Below are positions 47,109 to 58,205 of a stretch of 64,000 nucleotides of DNA, in pieces. The stretch is from NCBI GenBank assembly GCA_030407005.1, contig JAUDYN010000006.1, positions 310,001 through 374,000 of the forward strand, written 5' to 3'. This DNA is from Desarmillaria ectypa (Eukaryota > Basidiomycota > Agaricomycetes > Agaricales > Physalacriaceae). The notes beneath the pieces were generated by a model. The model made no database searches. It worked only from the letters and a program-made list of their open reading frames with translations, and was not told the origin of the DNA. A program made the translations under genes and the position numbers. Position 1 is the first letter of the stretch, and each line of letters begins with the position of its first letter.

Positions 47109-50100
47109 TTTCCCACGGCTCTCTTGATTGGGTCCCTAACGGGTGTCTTCAAGATGATCCAGGCTTCACTTTATGACGAAAATGGGGAGATGCATATAAT
47201 AGGTTGTCTGCCTATAACGTGCCGTACTGCAATGGTAAATGCTTTCAAAGTCGCGAAGTTGTATGTGCCTGAAAGGTCGGAAAATACTTCGCGGGTTGTT
47301 ACGCCCATATGTTTGGCAAAACCTGTGCTTTTTTTGAGGAAGACTGAAAGAGTACATCAAACGCATTCACCTTCACTATCATTTACTGCAGCCTCGAGCG
47401 CCTAAAATTACCGGCTTTCCTCTCTCTGATTGAAAGCCGAAACAATGGCGAGCACAGCCGTTTTACCGCAGTCGTCGTCGCCACCGCTGCCGCTAGACAC
47501 ATCTCGCGGGCATAGTATGATTTCGGCGCACAGTAGCTTGCTCTCATCGTCGGCCACGTCGTTCAGGATAGCCGTAATGGCATCGCTAACAACCCAGTCG
47601 TCATCGTCTTCAAAGTCCTCACTACACAGATTGAGCACAGAGGGATCTCCGGTGAATCCTATCCATACTGTGTGCCGCAGCGTTCAGCAGCATCCATACC
47701 CTGAAGTCCATATCGTCAAGGCCACTGGAGACACGGTGCATGTCGAGACGGGAACAATACCCCGCTCATTTTTGAAAAAGGAGTTGCAGACGGTAACGAA
47801 GTGTAGGGGAATGCAGCTGTGAAGCAGTGATAATGACGGGGACGAAGACAGTGCCGTTCTGGTTAAAGGCTGTGTCCCGGAGCTGTAGGGGACCGAGGAC
47901 GACTAACAGAGGAAGCAAACATCCGGGTGGCCCTTGAATGGTGGGGATCGTTCCTAATGGGCGGGCTGAAACGCGGTCCGATAGTAGACTTGCAGTCACA
48001 GACGAGATAGTGCCCACCATCTCCATGAAAAGTTACCTCTCCCAGTGGCGACTTCTCCACAGCCCTGTTGTCATCGAAAATGGATATGGTCTCAGCGCCA
48101 GCCGCTTACAATGATGTTTCGTTTTATGGTTTTTCTTGTAACCTTCTTTCCCCCCGTGTTATCAAGCTATGTATCTGCGTGGCATATTTCGATTGCAGCG
48201 TCGAAATCACATGTTGGCCATAAAGTGACCGTAGGATTGTTAGGCCATCGTCACAGCTGATAGATAGAATGTGAGCGTCAGTTGTCCCGAATGCACCGAA
48301 GACTCCGAAAAGGGAGCGCAAGACTTGGAGCACGAATCCGGTCTGCTACTGTAATGTGTTCTGGTGCGAGTCGTAGACTGTAGAGAGGGGCAGTATATTG
48401 AAAGTATGCCTTAGGACGACAACTGAACGTACAGCTAGGAACGATGACATGTGGCAGGCCATATCCTTTGACACAGCATGGAACTCCAGGAAAGACGGCA
48501 TTAACTAGGATGCCGAGAGAAAAATTGATCGTCAATTACTTTTTTAATTTCGCACATTTGCTTCTGGGACAAACTAAGCTTACCTTTCTTCTACTTCGCG
48601 TGTCAAACCACCGAAGTAACTTTTAGCCCTTCCTACATTTTTTCTGATCGACCCAAAGACTGGCATGAAAATTTCAATCTAGGCGCGCAAAATCTTGACT
48701 GCAACGTTTTTTTACTGCATAATGATTGATGATCAGGGGGACGTAGGGTCAAAGCCACATCAATGTGCCTGTTCGTCTTGGTGATATTCACCCCCTAGAC
48801 GTCACGACATAAAGGAAGCATTAAGTCAGACGGTCGAGTTTGACCCGGCTACTGGGGATTCGGGGATGGGCCTGTTCTAGAACTTGAAGGAAGAAACTTT
48901 TAAGACCGCCCGATCATTCTGCCTTTTGGACCTACTGTTACTAGGAGCAATTAGCATGAATGACAGAATTAAATACCTATCGGGTCTTAGCGCAGAGGAC
49001 CTGGTAAGTTAAACACGAACGGTGCGGAATTGGCGGGGAAATAGAAGCAAGGCTGCTTAGTCAACCTAATCACGCAGCTCTTGATTGCCGGCCGAAGGTC
49101 TGCGATTGTACTTTGTCTCTCCACAAAGGAACCACGAATTATGGCTTCAGTCAAAGCTCCTAGTGGCCACACTTGGATCAATTTTATGGGTGAGAAGTAC
49201 GAGATATCTAGGAAGAAATGCGAAAGCGTAATTTGCCATGGTAAGACCGGACATCCACATTTGAACCGGCTTCTTGACCTTGTTGCCAGCGCACTGAGCC
49301 CAGTCCGGCAATTTATTACAGGTATGTGCTATAAAATATTGAAGTGGAGTTTTCTTTGATGCCATCTCGGAAATAGGGATGCTGCCCTGAGGATTTTGTG
49401 TTCCTTTCAACTGGCGCTGTTCGCGTTCTTATTTCTTGCGACCGTGACATTGATGCTGGTACTGCCCATGGGAAAAAATGTCTGTATCCAGAATAATGAT
49501 GCCGAATCTTGAGGCGAGGATGACAAATATCTGAATGATGTGCACAGCGATGTTCAAGCAGCTTTGCACGGAATACGACTTGAAATAAGTACCCTGTTTC
49601 AGTCCCAATAGACACTGATTGATCAATCTTTTTCTAGCTTGTAGGCATATCTGTCCCTTCTTCAGATTCTTCGGACAAAAAGGGTTACCGAAAGTCCCAC
49701 CATTCGTGTTTTATCCGCTTTGAGAGCGCTGAGATCCCTTCCTTTTCACCAATTCATTTGTGTTCTTGTACATTTGGCTCGCCTTTCTCTTTGGTTCTTT
49801 TGCTGTTGTTTCTACGAACATTCTCAAGAATGGCTGCATATTTGGTTTATCCTTAACGAACTTAGCACTTCTCAAATGCTTATTCGACCTCATCCAGCTG
49901 GCAGCCATTCATGCGTCTCGGAGTCAGTATGTTCATTCGCACATCACTAATGCCTCTGATTGTCCCTGCTGCCCAAAACAAGTGAAATATGATATCGGTG
50001 GTGCGCGCGTCAAAACTCCCATCACAATGAAGTTTTTGACAGTAAGTATGCTTGTTCAATCTGTGTTTCGATTGTCATCACCCCCACTTACTCAGTAGCT

Positions 50101-50296
50101 ACCGATGACAATCTGTGCTGAGCTATTGGGTTTGCACAGGCTGTCACGTTACTGTGCAATGAGTTACTCCGGCTTAACGACCCTCGGCTGATGGACTCAG
50201 CACGCTCCCTGCTCTTCTGCCGACACGGCTTATTTTCCATGAATCCCGTTGTGCGTGGTAACAAAACTGCCTATATATCAATAGATGGTCGGTCGG
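47109..50296. other. stretch without intact gene
   Basis: At 47766-48060 the minus strand contains PTIQGPPGCLLPLLVVLGPL, which aligns with PTIQGPLDSLGLLL at about 53860-53900, so it is another relic of the unidentified family. The reading frames at 47430-47822 (+, Ser-rich), 49081-49359 (+) and 49760-50098 (+, with hydrophobic IWLAFLFGSFAVVS) match nothing I know. I see no complete gene. Confidence 0.4.
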
Positions 50297-50326
50297 TTTA
50301 TAAAAAGGGTACCATGTATGGTACCC
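50297..50326 (+). promoter_or_regulatory. TATA box abutting a perfect inverted repeat
   Basis: TTTATAAAAA at 50297-50306 is followed at once by GGGTACCATGTATGGTACCC (50307-50326), 9-bp arms around GT. They lie 68-97 bases before the ATG of the Cys-rich gene. The second copy of that gene has TTTATAAAG (63750-63758) about as far from its ATG, with only half of the repeat (GTACCAT). The inverted repeat could bind a dimeric regulator (inference). Confidence 0.55.
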
Positions 50327-50393
50327 TCAGTCTTCTCAGCTGTCTCTAAACCTCACATTGCATCATTATCTTCACTGTATCCACATCTTCGTA

Positions 50394-50881
50394 ATGTGCC
50401 GCCGTCGCCAGTGAGCACGTACTTGCCGTTGCATCTATTCTGTTCATCACTCTTGTACAGAGTCAGAAATGTCTATACTCGATGTGGCCATACTGTCAAC
50501 CTCGTATGTCTTTGATAATCCGACATATCTGCATTTACTGATCAACTATGAACTTAGCCTGAAGAAATTGTACGACTAATAATACACAATATCGTTCCCA
50601 GTCCCCATCACCCTTTCTAGATCTGGTGCGAGCAGTTGAACTGCAAGTTTAGTCTGTTCCATCCTGCGAGCTGCAAACCGCCTGATTGTCTGCGAACTTG
50701 TTGGCAATAGTACGCCTTTACTGACTCTCCTCGCCCGCTCTCCTTCTAACTGTTTTTAGCCTTCGCTATCCTGAGCAATACTGTATGATGACGCTTGCAA
50801 ATTAATATATTTTTTGTGCTAATATCTCCAATAGCTCCCAACATCAACGGATACTGCCCCTCCTGCTCCCAGGCAATGTGA
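50394..50881 (+). CDS. small Cys-rich conserved protein, six exons, 76 residues
   Basis: Tiny gene of an uncharacterised family I know from agaricomycetes. Exons 50394-50410, 50461-50503, 50558-50569, 50621-50709, 50760-50782 and 50835-50881 sum to 231 bp with GT-AG introns of 50-54 bp; exon 3 is only 12 bp. The product starts MCRRRQVRNVYTRCGHTVNL, continues PEEIIWCEQLNCKFSLFHP, then ASCKPPDCLRTCWQY, LRYPEQYSPNINGYCPSC and ends SQAM. Ten Cys and two His with spacing CGH, CxxxxC, CxxxxC, CxxxC and CPSC suggest zinc or disulfide coordination. No signal peptide is seen, so it is likely intracellular. Its exons would escape ordinary ORF calling. Function is unknown. Confidence 0.85.
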
Positions 50882-52049
50882 TACCAATAAATACCAGTAA
50901 CCAGCGTTACACCAGTCGTGAATTCATGATGAAATTGCATTTATTTATTTCAACACCTACTAGTCCATGAAATAGCAAATCCGGGGATAATATGAATAAG
51001 CGCATCACAAATCTGGAGCGCTCGATGATCTCGATCCCTGATCGGTGTCAATCAAGCCGATCAGGTTCTATCGCTCCCTGCTCCCTACACACGCTTCGTA
51101 ATGAAAGGGAATGAATGTTTCCTAGACGCAATGAACTCAAGGATCAGTATATTCGCCAGTGACCACATGCCCGATGCCTATACCCTATCTCTTTCAATTG
51201 AGCCAAGCAAACTTGGAACTCGCGCTCCCAACCAAAAGTAGTTCATAGCATATGCTATGGCCCTGCGTGCTGTAGTCAAGTGTTGTGAATGACAAAAGAA
51301 TGAGTAGTTATTAAAGTCTACATAGGTCCCAAGTACAATATTTACCATATTCATAGCCACCTCGACGTGCCTAGGAGAGTATATAGAGTATATTGAATTT
51401 TTAATCTTGGCATCCACTCTACAGGTGGCAGGGACCTTAGATGTGAAACGGACACGTCCCTCGTGTCGATGGGACCCGCACAATCTAAATATGAAAGGCC
51501 TATCGCGGATTCCCGCTCTCCGGTTGCATGCTGCACGACTATATTAAATTCAGTCGGCGGGAAAGCCCTCGTTATCAATGTCAATGTTATGGAATCTACC
51601 TCTTCAACTGCTCGGTAATCAATCATCCATCGGAATGATCGAGATATCATAAAAATTCAAGCCATTATCATCAGTTTTCTTAGCAAGTGATGCGATAAAA
51701 TCGATGGTAGCGGTGTTAATATTGAGGCCGTTCAGAACACAGCCCTACGTGTGAATTCGAACCATCAAAAAGGAGCAGAGGCGTCAGCATGTTGGAATTG
51801 GAGCATTCCAAGTCCCAATCGGAAACAGGCTAGCCGAAGCCGAAGGGCTTTTAGTTCAGTGACCTATGCGGTCCCCGGAGAAGAATCGACCGATGAATCT
51901 TTCGTCGCGTATGGCAACTTGGCTAACTTCTCTAGAAAAAAGCCACCCAATAGCAGCGCAATGATGCATTTCCCGGTGTATTATAGACCGGATCAGAAAG
52001 GTGGTCGAAGTATCATCGTATTGTTTCGTCCCCTAGGCAATGAACCAAT
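50882..52049. other. stretch without recognised gene
   Basis: Minus-strand open frames at 51178-51483 and 51351-51650 (SITLTLITRAFPPTEFNIVV and RRAIAYAMNYFW) may belong to one decayed gene, but I recognise no family. Nothing else seen. Confidence 0.4.
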
Positions 52050-52510
52050 TTGACAGGAACGCATATCCGAGAAAGCTTCTCATTACTGTCCTCCCGGTCG
52101 TTAGAAAATTGACCGCAACCATTTCGAACTCATCGCCGCGCTCGGGAACCCATGCTCAAGTCTCCCAGGCGAAAGGGTGCGTGATAGTAGTGAGTCTGAA
52201 ATGAAAGTTAGCCATAAGAAAGCAGGAAGCATCGCTGTACGCACGCGCTTGCTATGCCATCGACGCTATTATTCGGACCTGGCTGCAGGTCGTCATAGAT
52301 CGGGTGTGAGGGGATCTCCATGCCAGGCTGACCTGTCTTGAAACCCTTCCAGTACTTTTTCGTGGCGGCCCTCAGCTACTAAGAACTTACACTGAATATT
52401 CATCGTCCGTGAAAGACCATGTGAATGAACAACAGTGTTGGTAGAATTTTTTCAGTGGCCTTGGTTGATGAAGACGAAGGTATAAATGTTGTATACCCAA
52501 ACGTCGTGAA
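52050..52510 (-). pseudogene. third copy of the alpha/beta hydrolase, degenerate
   Basis: The DNA aligns with two parts of the gene at 37335-38608. 52050-52200 corresponds to the penultimate exon (the GGAACGCATATCCGAGAAAG region), and 52300-52510 corresponds to the region of exon 4 plus the first exon (AACAGTGTTGGTAGA). Exons 2 and 3, with the nucleophile elbow, are missing and the frames are broken. Confidence 0.65.
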
Positions 52511-52605
52511 CTGTCGTTCCATCAGTCGCCTAGTGAACCACAAGAACGGGTAAACTACCACATCCGTGGATAACGGTTCGTTCCCTGTGACGGCATTGCG
52601 CGCGC

Positions 52606-54900
52606 TTATTTTAAGAACTTGTTCATCTTCCCAAAGTTTGTTTTCGACTCCGAATCAACGCTCCCCCTAAACATCTCTTTCACGTGTAATGTGATCACTG
52701 TGCCCCCGCTGAAGAATGACAGAAAGAGAGCCAGCATGCACCTTGAATAGGGTAGGCTTTGTTGAGATACACAGCCATGGCGTCTAATATGATGATAGGG
52801 ATGTCGTAGAATGAAGTGAAAGGTACAGAAATTCATCAATGATCCGGGACCGCCGCATCCCGTTGAATGAGGACGAAAGAGGGCGTACTGGACCTGATAC
52901 GTGGCGAGCACTATTTCGAATAGGCATGATCGTTTTGGCCCACAAATAGGAAGTGTCTGATATCCAAGAGTACTGAATACGATGGACAGTCCTTGAACGA
53001 CATCGAGTGAGCTATCCGGAGCGCCACTTCACGAAAGGGCATCCGACTCAATTGGAGCCCTTTCAATTTATCGTTCCTATCTGCTAGACGTATTCGCTAA
53101 AAAGGTCTATATATACGGGCGGTTTTATCCTGCGACGCAGTGAGAAAGGCAGAACCAGGTAGATATCTACACAAACTCACTTCAAATAAAGGCCTCTCGG
53201 AAAGAGACTGATACGTTCGGTGGTTTTCACTCTCCTCTTCTGCTCTTTGAGAACACGTCATCGCTAGGAAAAAAATTCTCTGTCAAGGTGCTGGCGACGA
53301 TGGAGAATTTCGTTCGGTGGCCAAGACAGGCAATCCTATACCCTGAATCCGGGATATAGCACTCCTCCTCACGTCGATCTGAGCGCTTCGTACTAGTCCT
53401 CCAAAGGATAGCAGCCAAGCGACGATTTTCTGGTGGCTTCTGTTTTCATGCTAATTCATAAGACTTGGATGGCGGACCGCAAACAATGGAAAATACCCAC
53501 ATTTCCTCGCACCCCTATTTCACAGATCTGCATCGAATGGGCGAATGCCATAGCTGTGGTATGTCATTTCCAATGACGTTCGGCTCCTGAACACTTTCTT
53601 CGATTCGTGGCTAGATAAATTCTAGCCGAATCGCCGAGGGCTGCTAGGATGGAAAAGAATGATTTGCTTCCACCAGCACCGATGATAGGCCGAAAGCCGA
53701 CCTCCCGAGCAAGGCGACGCACGGTGAGGGTAGGCAGCAAGCATTAGAGGATGTGGCGGCAGTGTAACGAGGCAAGCCTAAGGTTATAAAATAGTTGTCG
53801 TTTGGATTCACACGGAGAGGGGGAGCTGTACGTGTGAAGGTCAAAGACGATTGAGAAAGGAGCAGGCCAAGCGAGTCGAGTGGTCCTTGGATAGTAGGAA
53901 GCCGGCGAAACGGGTGGAACAGGATCCAACGGTACACTTGTAGCCGCTGACAAGATGGTTGTGCAACCGGGTACAAATAGAGACCAATGCTTTTAGTGAG
54001 AGCTTTGACGTTGGACTTATGGTTTGCTGCAGGTGGTGCGGCGTCAATCCCTTTGGAGAGTGCTTTGACGTCAAATTTAAGTATGGTAAGTTTCGAGATG
54101 CAGCACAGTGTCTATAAAATCGATTCATCAGCTTCGAGATGAAGCAGTGACGGACACGTACCTTGTCGACTCGCTGGCAGCATGTAATATCACACAGGAT
54201 GGCATTGATCCGGCAGAACTTTAGAGATAATGGCCTTGATGTTGGTAAGGACATAGCTTTTGACGGCGACGGGTCGTCCACATCGAATCACATCGAGTAA
54301 CGCATCGGCGAAATGCATACCAAGATTATGGACGAAGTCATAGTACACTGTGGAAACGCAAGACGTCTCCATCGGTTGGTCAGGCGTCTTTTCCTCATTT
54401 CTCGACATCCTTCGTTTCTTCTGACTGGCGGCAGTGAAGGAGCGAGAAGTAAAGACCGTCACATCTGGTCTTGACTGTGAGATTGGTCGTCCGCGAGAGA
54501 AAAATGTTTACGCACTCGTTCCCACTCTTTAAAATATCCAAGCCCTGTATGTATGTGCCATTACGAGGGCGTAAGTTTCTCGTGCTACGGCATCGAGCGA
54601 AGCCCAAAGCATGGCAACTGGTGGTATCGTTGGCGATGTCCTTCGGGTAGTATCATGTCCTCGTTCCAAGTGCAAGGTAGCCTTCAGCTTCAGCGCCGGT
54701 AACTTCTCGCATCGAGGAACTGGTGATAACTTGCGGGGAAAGTAGACTCCAAACGAGTAGGGGACCAGGGAACGAAAAGACGGCGATAGCCCAGGAAGGT
54801 TGCCAAGATCGGTGTCCGTCGTCCGGGCCTGTGGCACGTGGCTCGGTTGGCTTAATTGTGGATCCAAATAGGTCCCTCCTTCCCTTTATCAACCACCCGC
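52606..54900 (-). pseudogene. second block of the unidentified gene family
   Basis: Debris homologous to 38609-42885. 52990-53220 aligns with 39740-39990. 54290-54620 aligns with 42480-42880 (WASLDAVA...MAHTYRAW, then LLDVIRCG). 53640-54060 carries PTIQGPLDSLGLLL and LRLASLHCRHIL. Order and strand match the 37-43 kb block, with the hydrolase relic at the left end in both. Frames are broken throughout; no complete protein can be read. Confidence 0.5.
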
Positions 54901-55087
54901 CACCCGCAAATATATAGTGCTGTTTCCTGGGGCTTGCCTTTCCCTAGCTTCTTTTGTTTGCCTTGCTCCGATAGTCTCTTATAAATATCCTCAAACTGTA
55001 CAATATTCACTTTCAAATCGCTGGCGGCTCCACCGCTAATCTATTCCATTCCCTCGCTTCTTGCAGCCACTACAGCTTCATGCAAAG

Positions 55088-56186
55088 ATGAAGAGTCCGA
55101 CTATGAACTTCTATGTTGACCAGGTGTGTACCAATCAGTTCTATTTTGTCTTCCCCTCTGAGCTGGTCAGCCAGATATCCTCGACGAGCAGTGACAAGCG
55201 TAATATGTCAACCACTGGTGCTGGAAAGAACGTTGGCTTTAGTAGCTACTTCTATCGATTGTTTTGGCATCAGCCTCCAACTCGTCGACATCATATAAAG
55301 TTATTGTTTGCGGCCAAGTCGCTTACCTTTCAGTCTTGCACCGTTCTCTATCCCACACCCTGGGACGAATGAAATAGTTGGGACGCGACTGCAGTCCTCG
55401 ACAGGATCCGAATGACATGATATTTTTACAAGGATCGTGGTACGGGACTGCAACGACTGGCCGCCTCGTTTGGCCTTCGCCCAGTCCTCAAATTATATCT
55501 GTCTTAGTGCCGCCTGGCGTATGTTCAAGACACTTTTCATACTCCAAATCAACATCTCACAGAAGCCGGACCTCGCTCGACGATTTTCAGAGAGGATGTC
55601 TCTCACCTCATCACCCGTCCAGACTTAGAGGAAATGTGCAATGATGTCACAGCCATGAACAACTGTTAGGAATCCGGCTAATTTGACTAAGTACGATCCT
55701 GTAGTACTAGTTCAAGAACTATGCCGAAAGCGAATGTAGAATAATGAGTTCAGTTTTACCAAGAAGGCTCCGACCGAGAGTTTAGCAAGCGCTAGGCGTA
55801 GCTAAGAAGATCCGAAAAACGCTTGGCGTAGTCGGTAAGCGAGATGTTCGGCAAGCGCTTGGCGTAACCGACCTCTTTCACTTAGGTTCACACTAGGTTG
55901 TGGAGTTCAAGAAGTAAAAATTAGATATCTCTTGGGCATACTACGATACTCAAATATATATTGTACTTGAGTGAAGGTTCTGGAAGATGATAGTCACAAG
56001 AATATACTGGAAGAGTATCGAAGAAGGTAGAAGAAGAAGGAAAAAGAAAGAAAAAGAAAGAAAGGAGAAATAAGGAAAATTATATAATATTCGTGATAAT
56101 TGGTACAGTAAGTGGTCGGTGACTGTTGACTAATGTTACCTGACTGATATCCATAACAACAACGCTAAAGCGAACGCAGATAAACA
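55088..56186 (+). pseudogene. unrecognised gene interrupted by a solo LTR
   Basis: A plus-strand frame DVSHLITRPDLEEMCNDV and TAMNN runs into the LTR at 55664. Beyond the LTR, after one target duplication is discounted, it continues in phase as AKANADKQGLMCME to a GTATGC donor. Upstream exons are unsure: a possible start is ATG 55088 (MKSPTMNFYVDQ) with a GTGTGT donor. I do not recognise the family. Confidence 0.45.
55664..56158 (-). mobile_element. solo LTR, family B, copy 2
   Basis: 495 bp, TGTTAGGAATCCGG...CCATAACA on the plus strand, inverse of 34225-34688. Flanked by an exact 5-bp duplication ACAAC (55659-55663 and 56159-56163). Contains three AAGCGCTWGGCGTA-type units (55787-55800, 55817-55830, 55853-55866) and a purine-rich stretch (56020-56070) that is longer than in copy 1. 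Confidence 0.93.
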
Positions 56187-57339
56187 AGGACTAATGTGTA
56201 TGGAGGTATGCCGTATTTGGTATCTGAAGCTGTTGAGGCCTAACGAGTTGCTGTAATAGCGGCTATCTGTGATGGCTAACGACGATGATGCGATCCGTCG
56301 AACGACAACTACTCTTCTTCCTAGTTGAACGTTCTGCTCAAGCGCCTTAAGCCCCGTAGAATTTCTGTCTCAATGCGAGGAACCAGGGGAATGAGAAATG
56401 GAGCCCTAAAAGGAAGTTTCCTGATAGACGCTCGCGCTGAGAGCTTCACCGATGTGGCGTTTCCTCACATGATGTGCCTAAGGCTACAGATCCCATCATC
56501 CTTCACGTCAATGGATCTTGTCCCAGGGAGTAGTATGAGAAGGTTGGGAGGTAGATTTCGTCTCTGACAGTTATGATTTACTGAATCCTGACAGCGCAAT
56601 CAGACTAACGGTCGGGTCTCCTTCTGATGTCAATTACAGGCCCGGATGCGTAGGTGATTGGCTTTCTAGGCCCTGAAACGCAGTGACGAGAACGAGTGTC
56701 AAATGTCTATCTTTGTCATGCCTCGGCCCCGAGCACTCGGTGCTCAAAGGCTCGATAGCGGTAGATGCCTCTTGGTGCCGCCATCAAACAAACGACACAG
56801 ACACTAGGATCATCGGGCATCGTTTCCTGGTCCGTGGACTTGCTAACGCGCATAGGTTAGCGCCCAACCTAGTTGTATTCCTTCGGCCAAGGAGCCGGAG
56901 CAAGTTGTATCTTAATTTTGACGAAATTAAGATTATTCTTTCGCCTACTGTCAAGCGCTGGTATCTGATTCGCGAGAGGGAGGAGGGAGACACAACTTTC
57001 TGATGTTCGAGGGATGAGGATAATGGTTCGCTTAGCTTTGGATTTTCGCTGACGAGGCCGTTCGTTGGTGCGTGAACACATCCATTTAAGGTATGTTACC
57101 TTCCATCACACTCGAAGATTAGATTTAAACCGTGGTGATCATTCGAGAACAGAGATAACAAGATGCAATGCAAAGGCGAAAGCAAGGATACACGAAGAGG
57201 AAGTCGATAAAATAACCTGTGTTCTAGGGGAGGAAGCCGCTGGTATGGCATGACGTTTTGCGACATGGAGGATTGTGAGTTTTTATCAAGCTACAAATTC
57301 ATTCGTTTTCCCACCTTCAAACTATACCATCTCTGCGTA
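56187..57339. other. stretch without recognised gene
   Basis: Plus-strand frames at 56325-56567 and 56683-57003 and the mirrored minus frames are not recognised. I see no repeat or promoter I can support. Confidence 0.4.
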
Positions 57340-58205
57340 CTAAGTGTTTGAGCACATCCTGCTCATTAGCTTCTGCGTCCTCGAGTAATTTGATCTTCTA
57401 AGCATGAGATGTAAGCGTAACATATTGTTCCCAGAGCGCACCTCCATATTTGCCTTCAAGTCCGTGGTCCTTGTTGGGATTTGAGAGTTGAGCCGAGATG
57501 ATGGCAATCCGGCATCATGCCGAACTTGCTGATTAAGAGAGAAATATTAGGAAAGTTGTAGAACATTCTAGTAAATTAGTATTTAGTATATAAGTAGGTA
57601 CAGTAATGTACATCTGCATGTGTTTGCAGAGCTCAGCCAAGCATAATACTATTGGCCTGACACCGCGCATGTACTAACTGGGAATGAACTGATCTATTCA
57701 TCCCCCGTTTTTCACAACAGTCCTTTTGTAGTACTCATGAGTCTTCTTCCAGGTATCCTTCACTTTAGATGCATACACCACCAAAGAATGAATGTCGGTA
57801 ACCGAGGCACGTTGATAGGCATCAAGATGACCTGCAGTGAGTGTGTATGTTTCAGCTCGCAATCTATCAAAGATTGAATGAGCCGTATATAATCAGGGAA
57901 AAAGGATGTACTCACTCTCTCAGCGTCTTCTCCATCATAGCCAACAGACTGTGGTGTTCATTGAAGAGCGCGGTAGTCTCGTCAATAATGTCCTGGAGTT
58001 GACCAAGTACCATGAAAGGCGAGATGCATGGATGGATAAAGAGCACATAGAAGAGGAAGGCATAGACAGCTGTGTATTGCAGCGTTCCTGCCCCGACTGA
58101 TTGCAGCACCACTGACATGAATACCACAATGGCTGTACTCTTGGAATGTTTGGATAATAGAAGGTTGGAATCCATAGATATTGGTGATAAGGGAATGCCA
58201 CCCAC
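57340..58205 (-). pseudogene. predicted membrane-anchored protein gene interrupted by a solo LTR
   Basis: The minus-strand frame carries a hydrophobic stretch (TLQYTAVYAFLFYVLFIHPC) followed by FMVLGQLQDIIDETTALFNE and MMEKTLR. After a GTGAGT intron near 57856-57915 comes GHLDAYQRASVTDIHSLVVY, ASKVKDTWKKTHEYYKRT, where the solo LTR begins. Past the LTR and one target duplication the frame continues TDLKANMEVRSGNNMLRL to a stop at 57340-57342. The original product was probably a TM protein with a helical tail. I do not know the family. Confidence 0.55.
57472..57719 (+). mobile_element. solo LTR, family A, copy 2
   Basis: 248 bp, TGTTGGGATTTG...TTTTTCACAACA, with an exact 5-bp duplication GTCCT (57467-57471 and 57720-57724). 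Nearly identical to copies at 34934, 59393 and (inverted) 62620. Sits inside the gene at 57340-58205. Confidence 0.95.

Noticed and set aside
48951..49359. Third P450 (phrase LIAGR near 49080)
   Set aside because: Only a short resemblance to an I-helix; no ExxR or heme loop found nearby in any frame.
39430..55060. Mating-type B locus with STE3-type pheromone receptors
   Set aside because: Some minus-strand fragments recalled seven-TM receptor phrases, but no clear STE3 motif chain could be built and I saw no small CaaX pheromone precursor. The fragments are left as an unidentified family.
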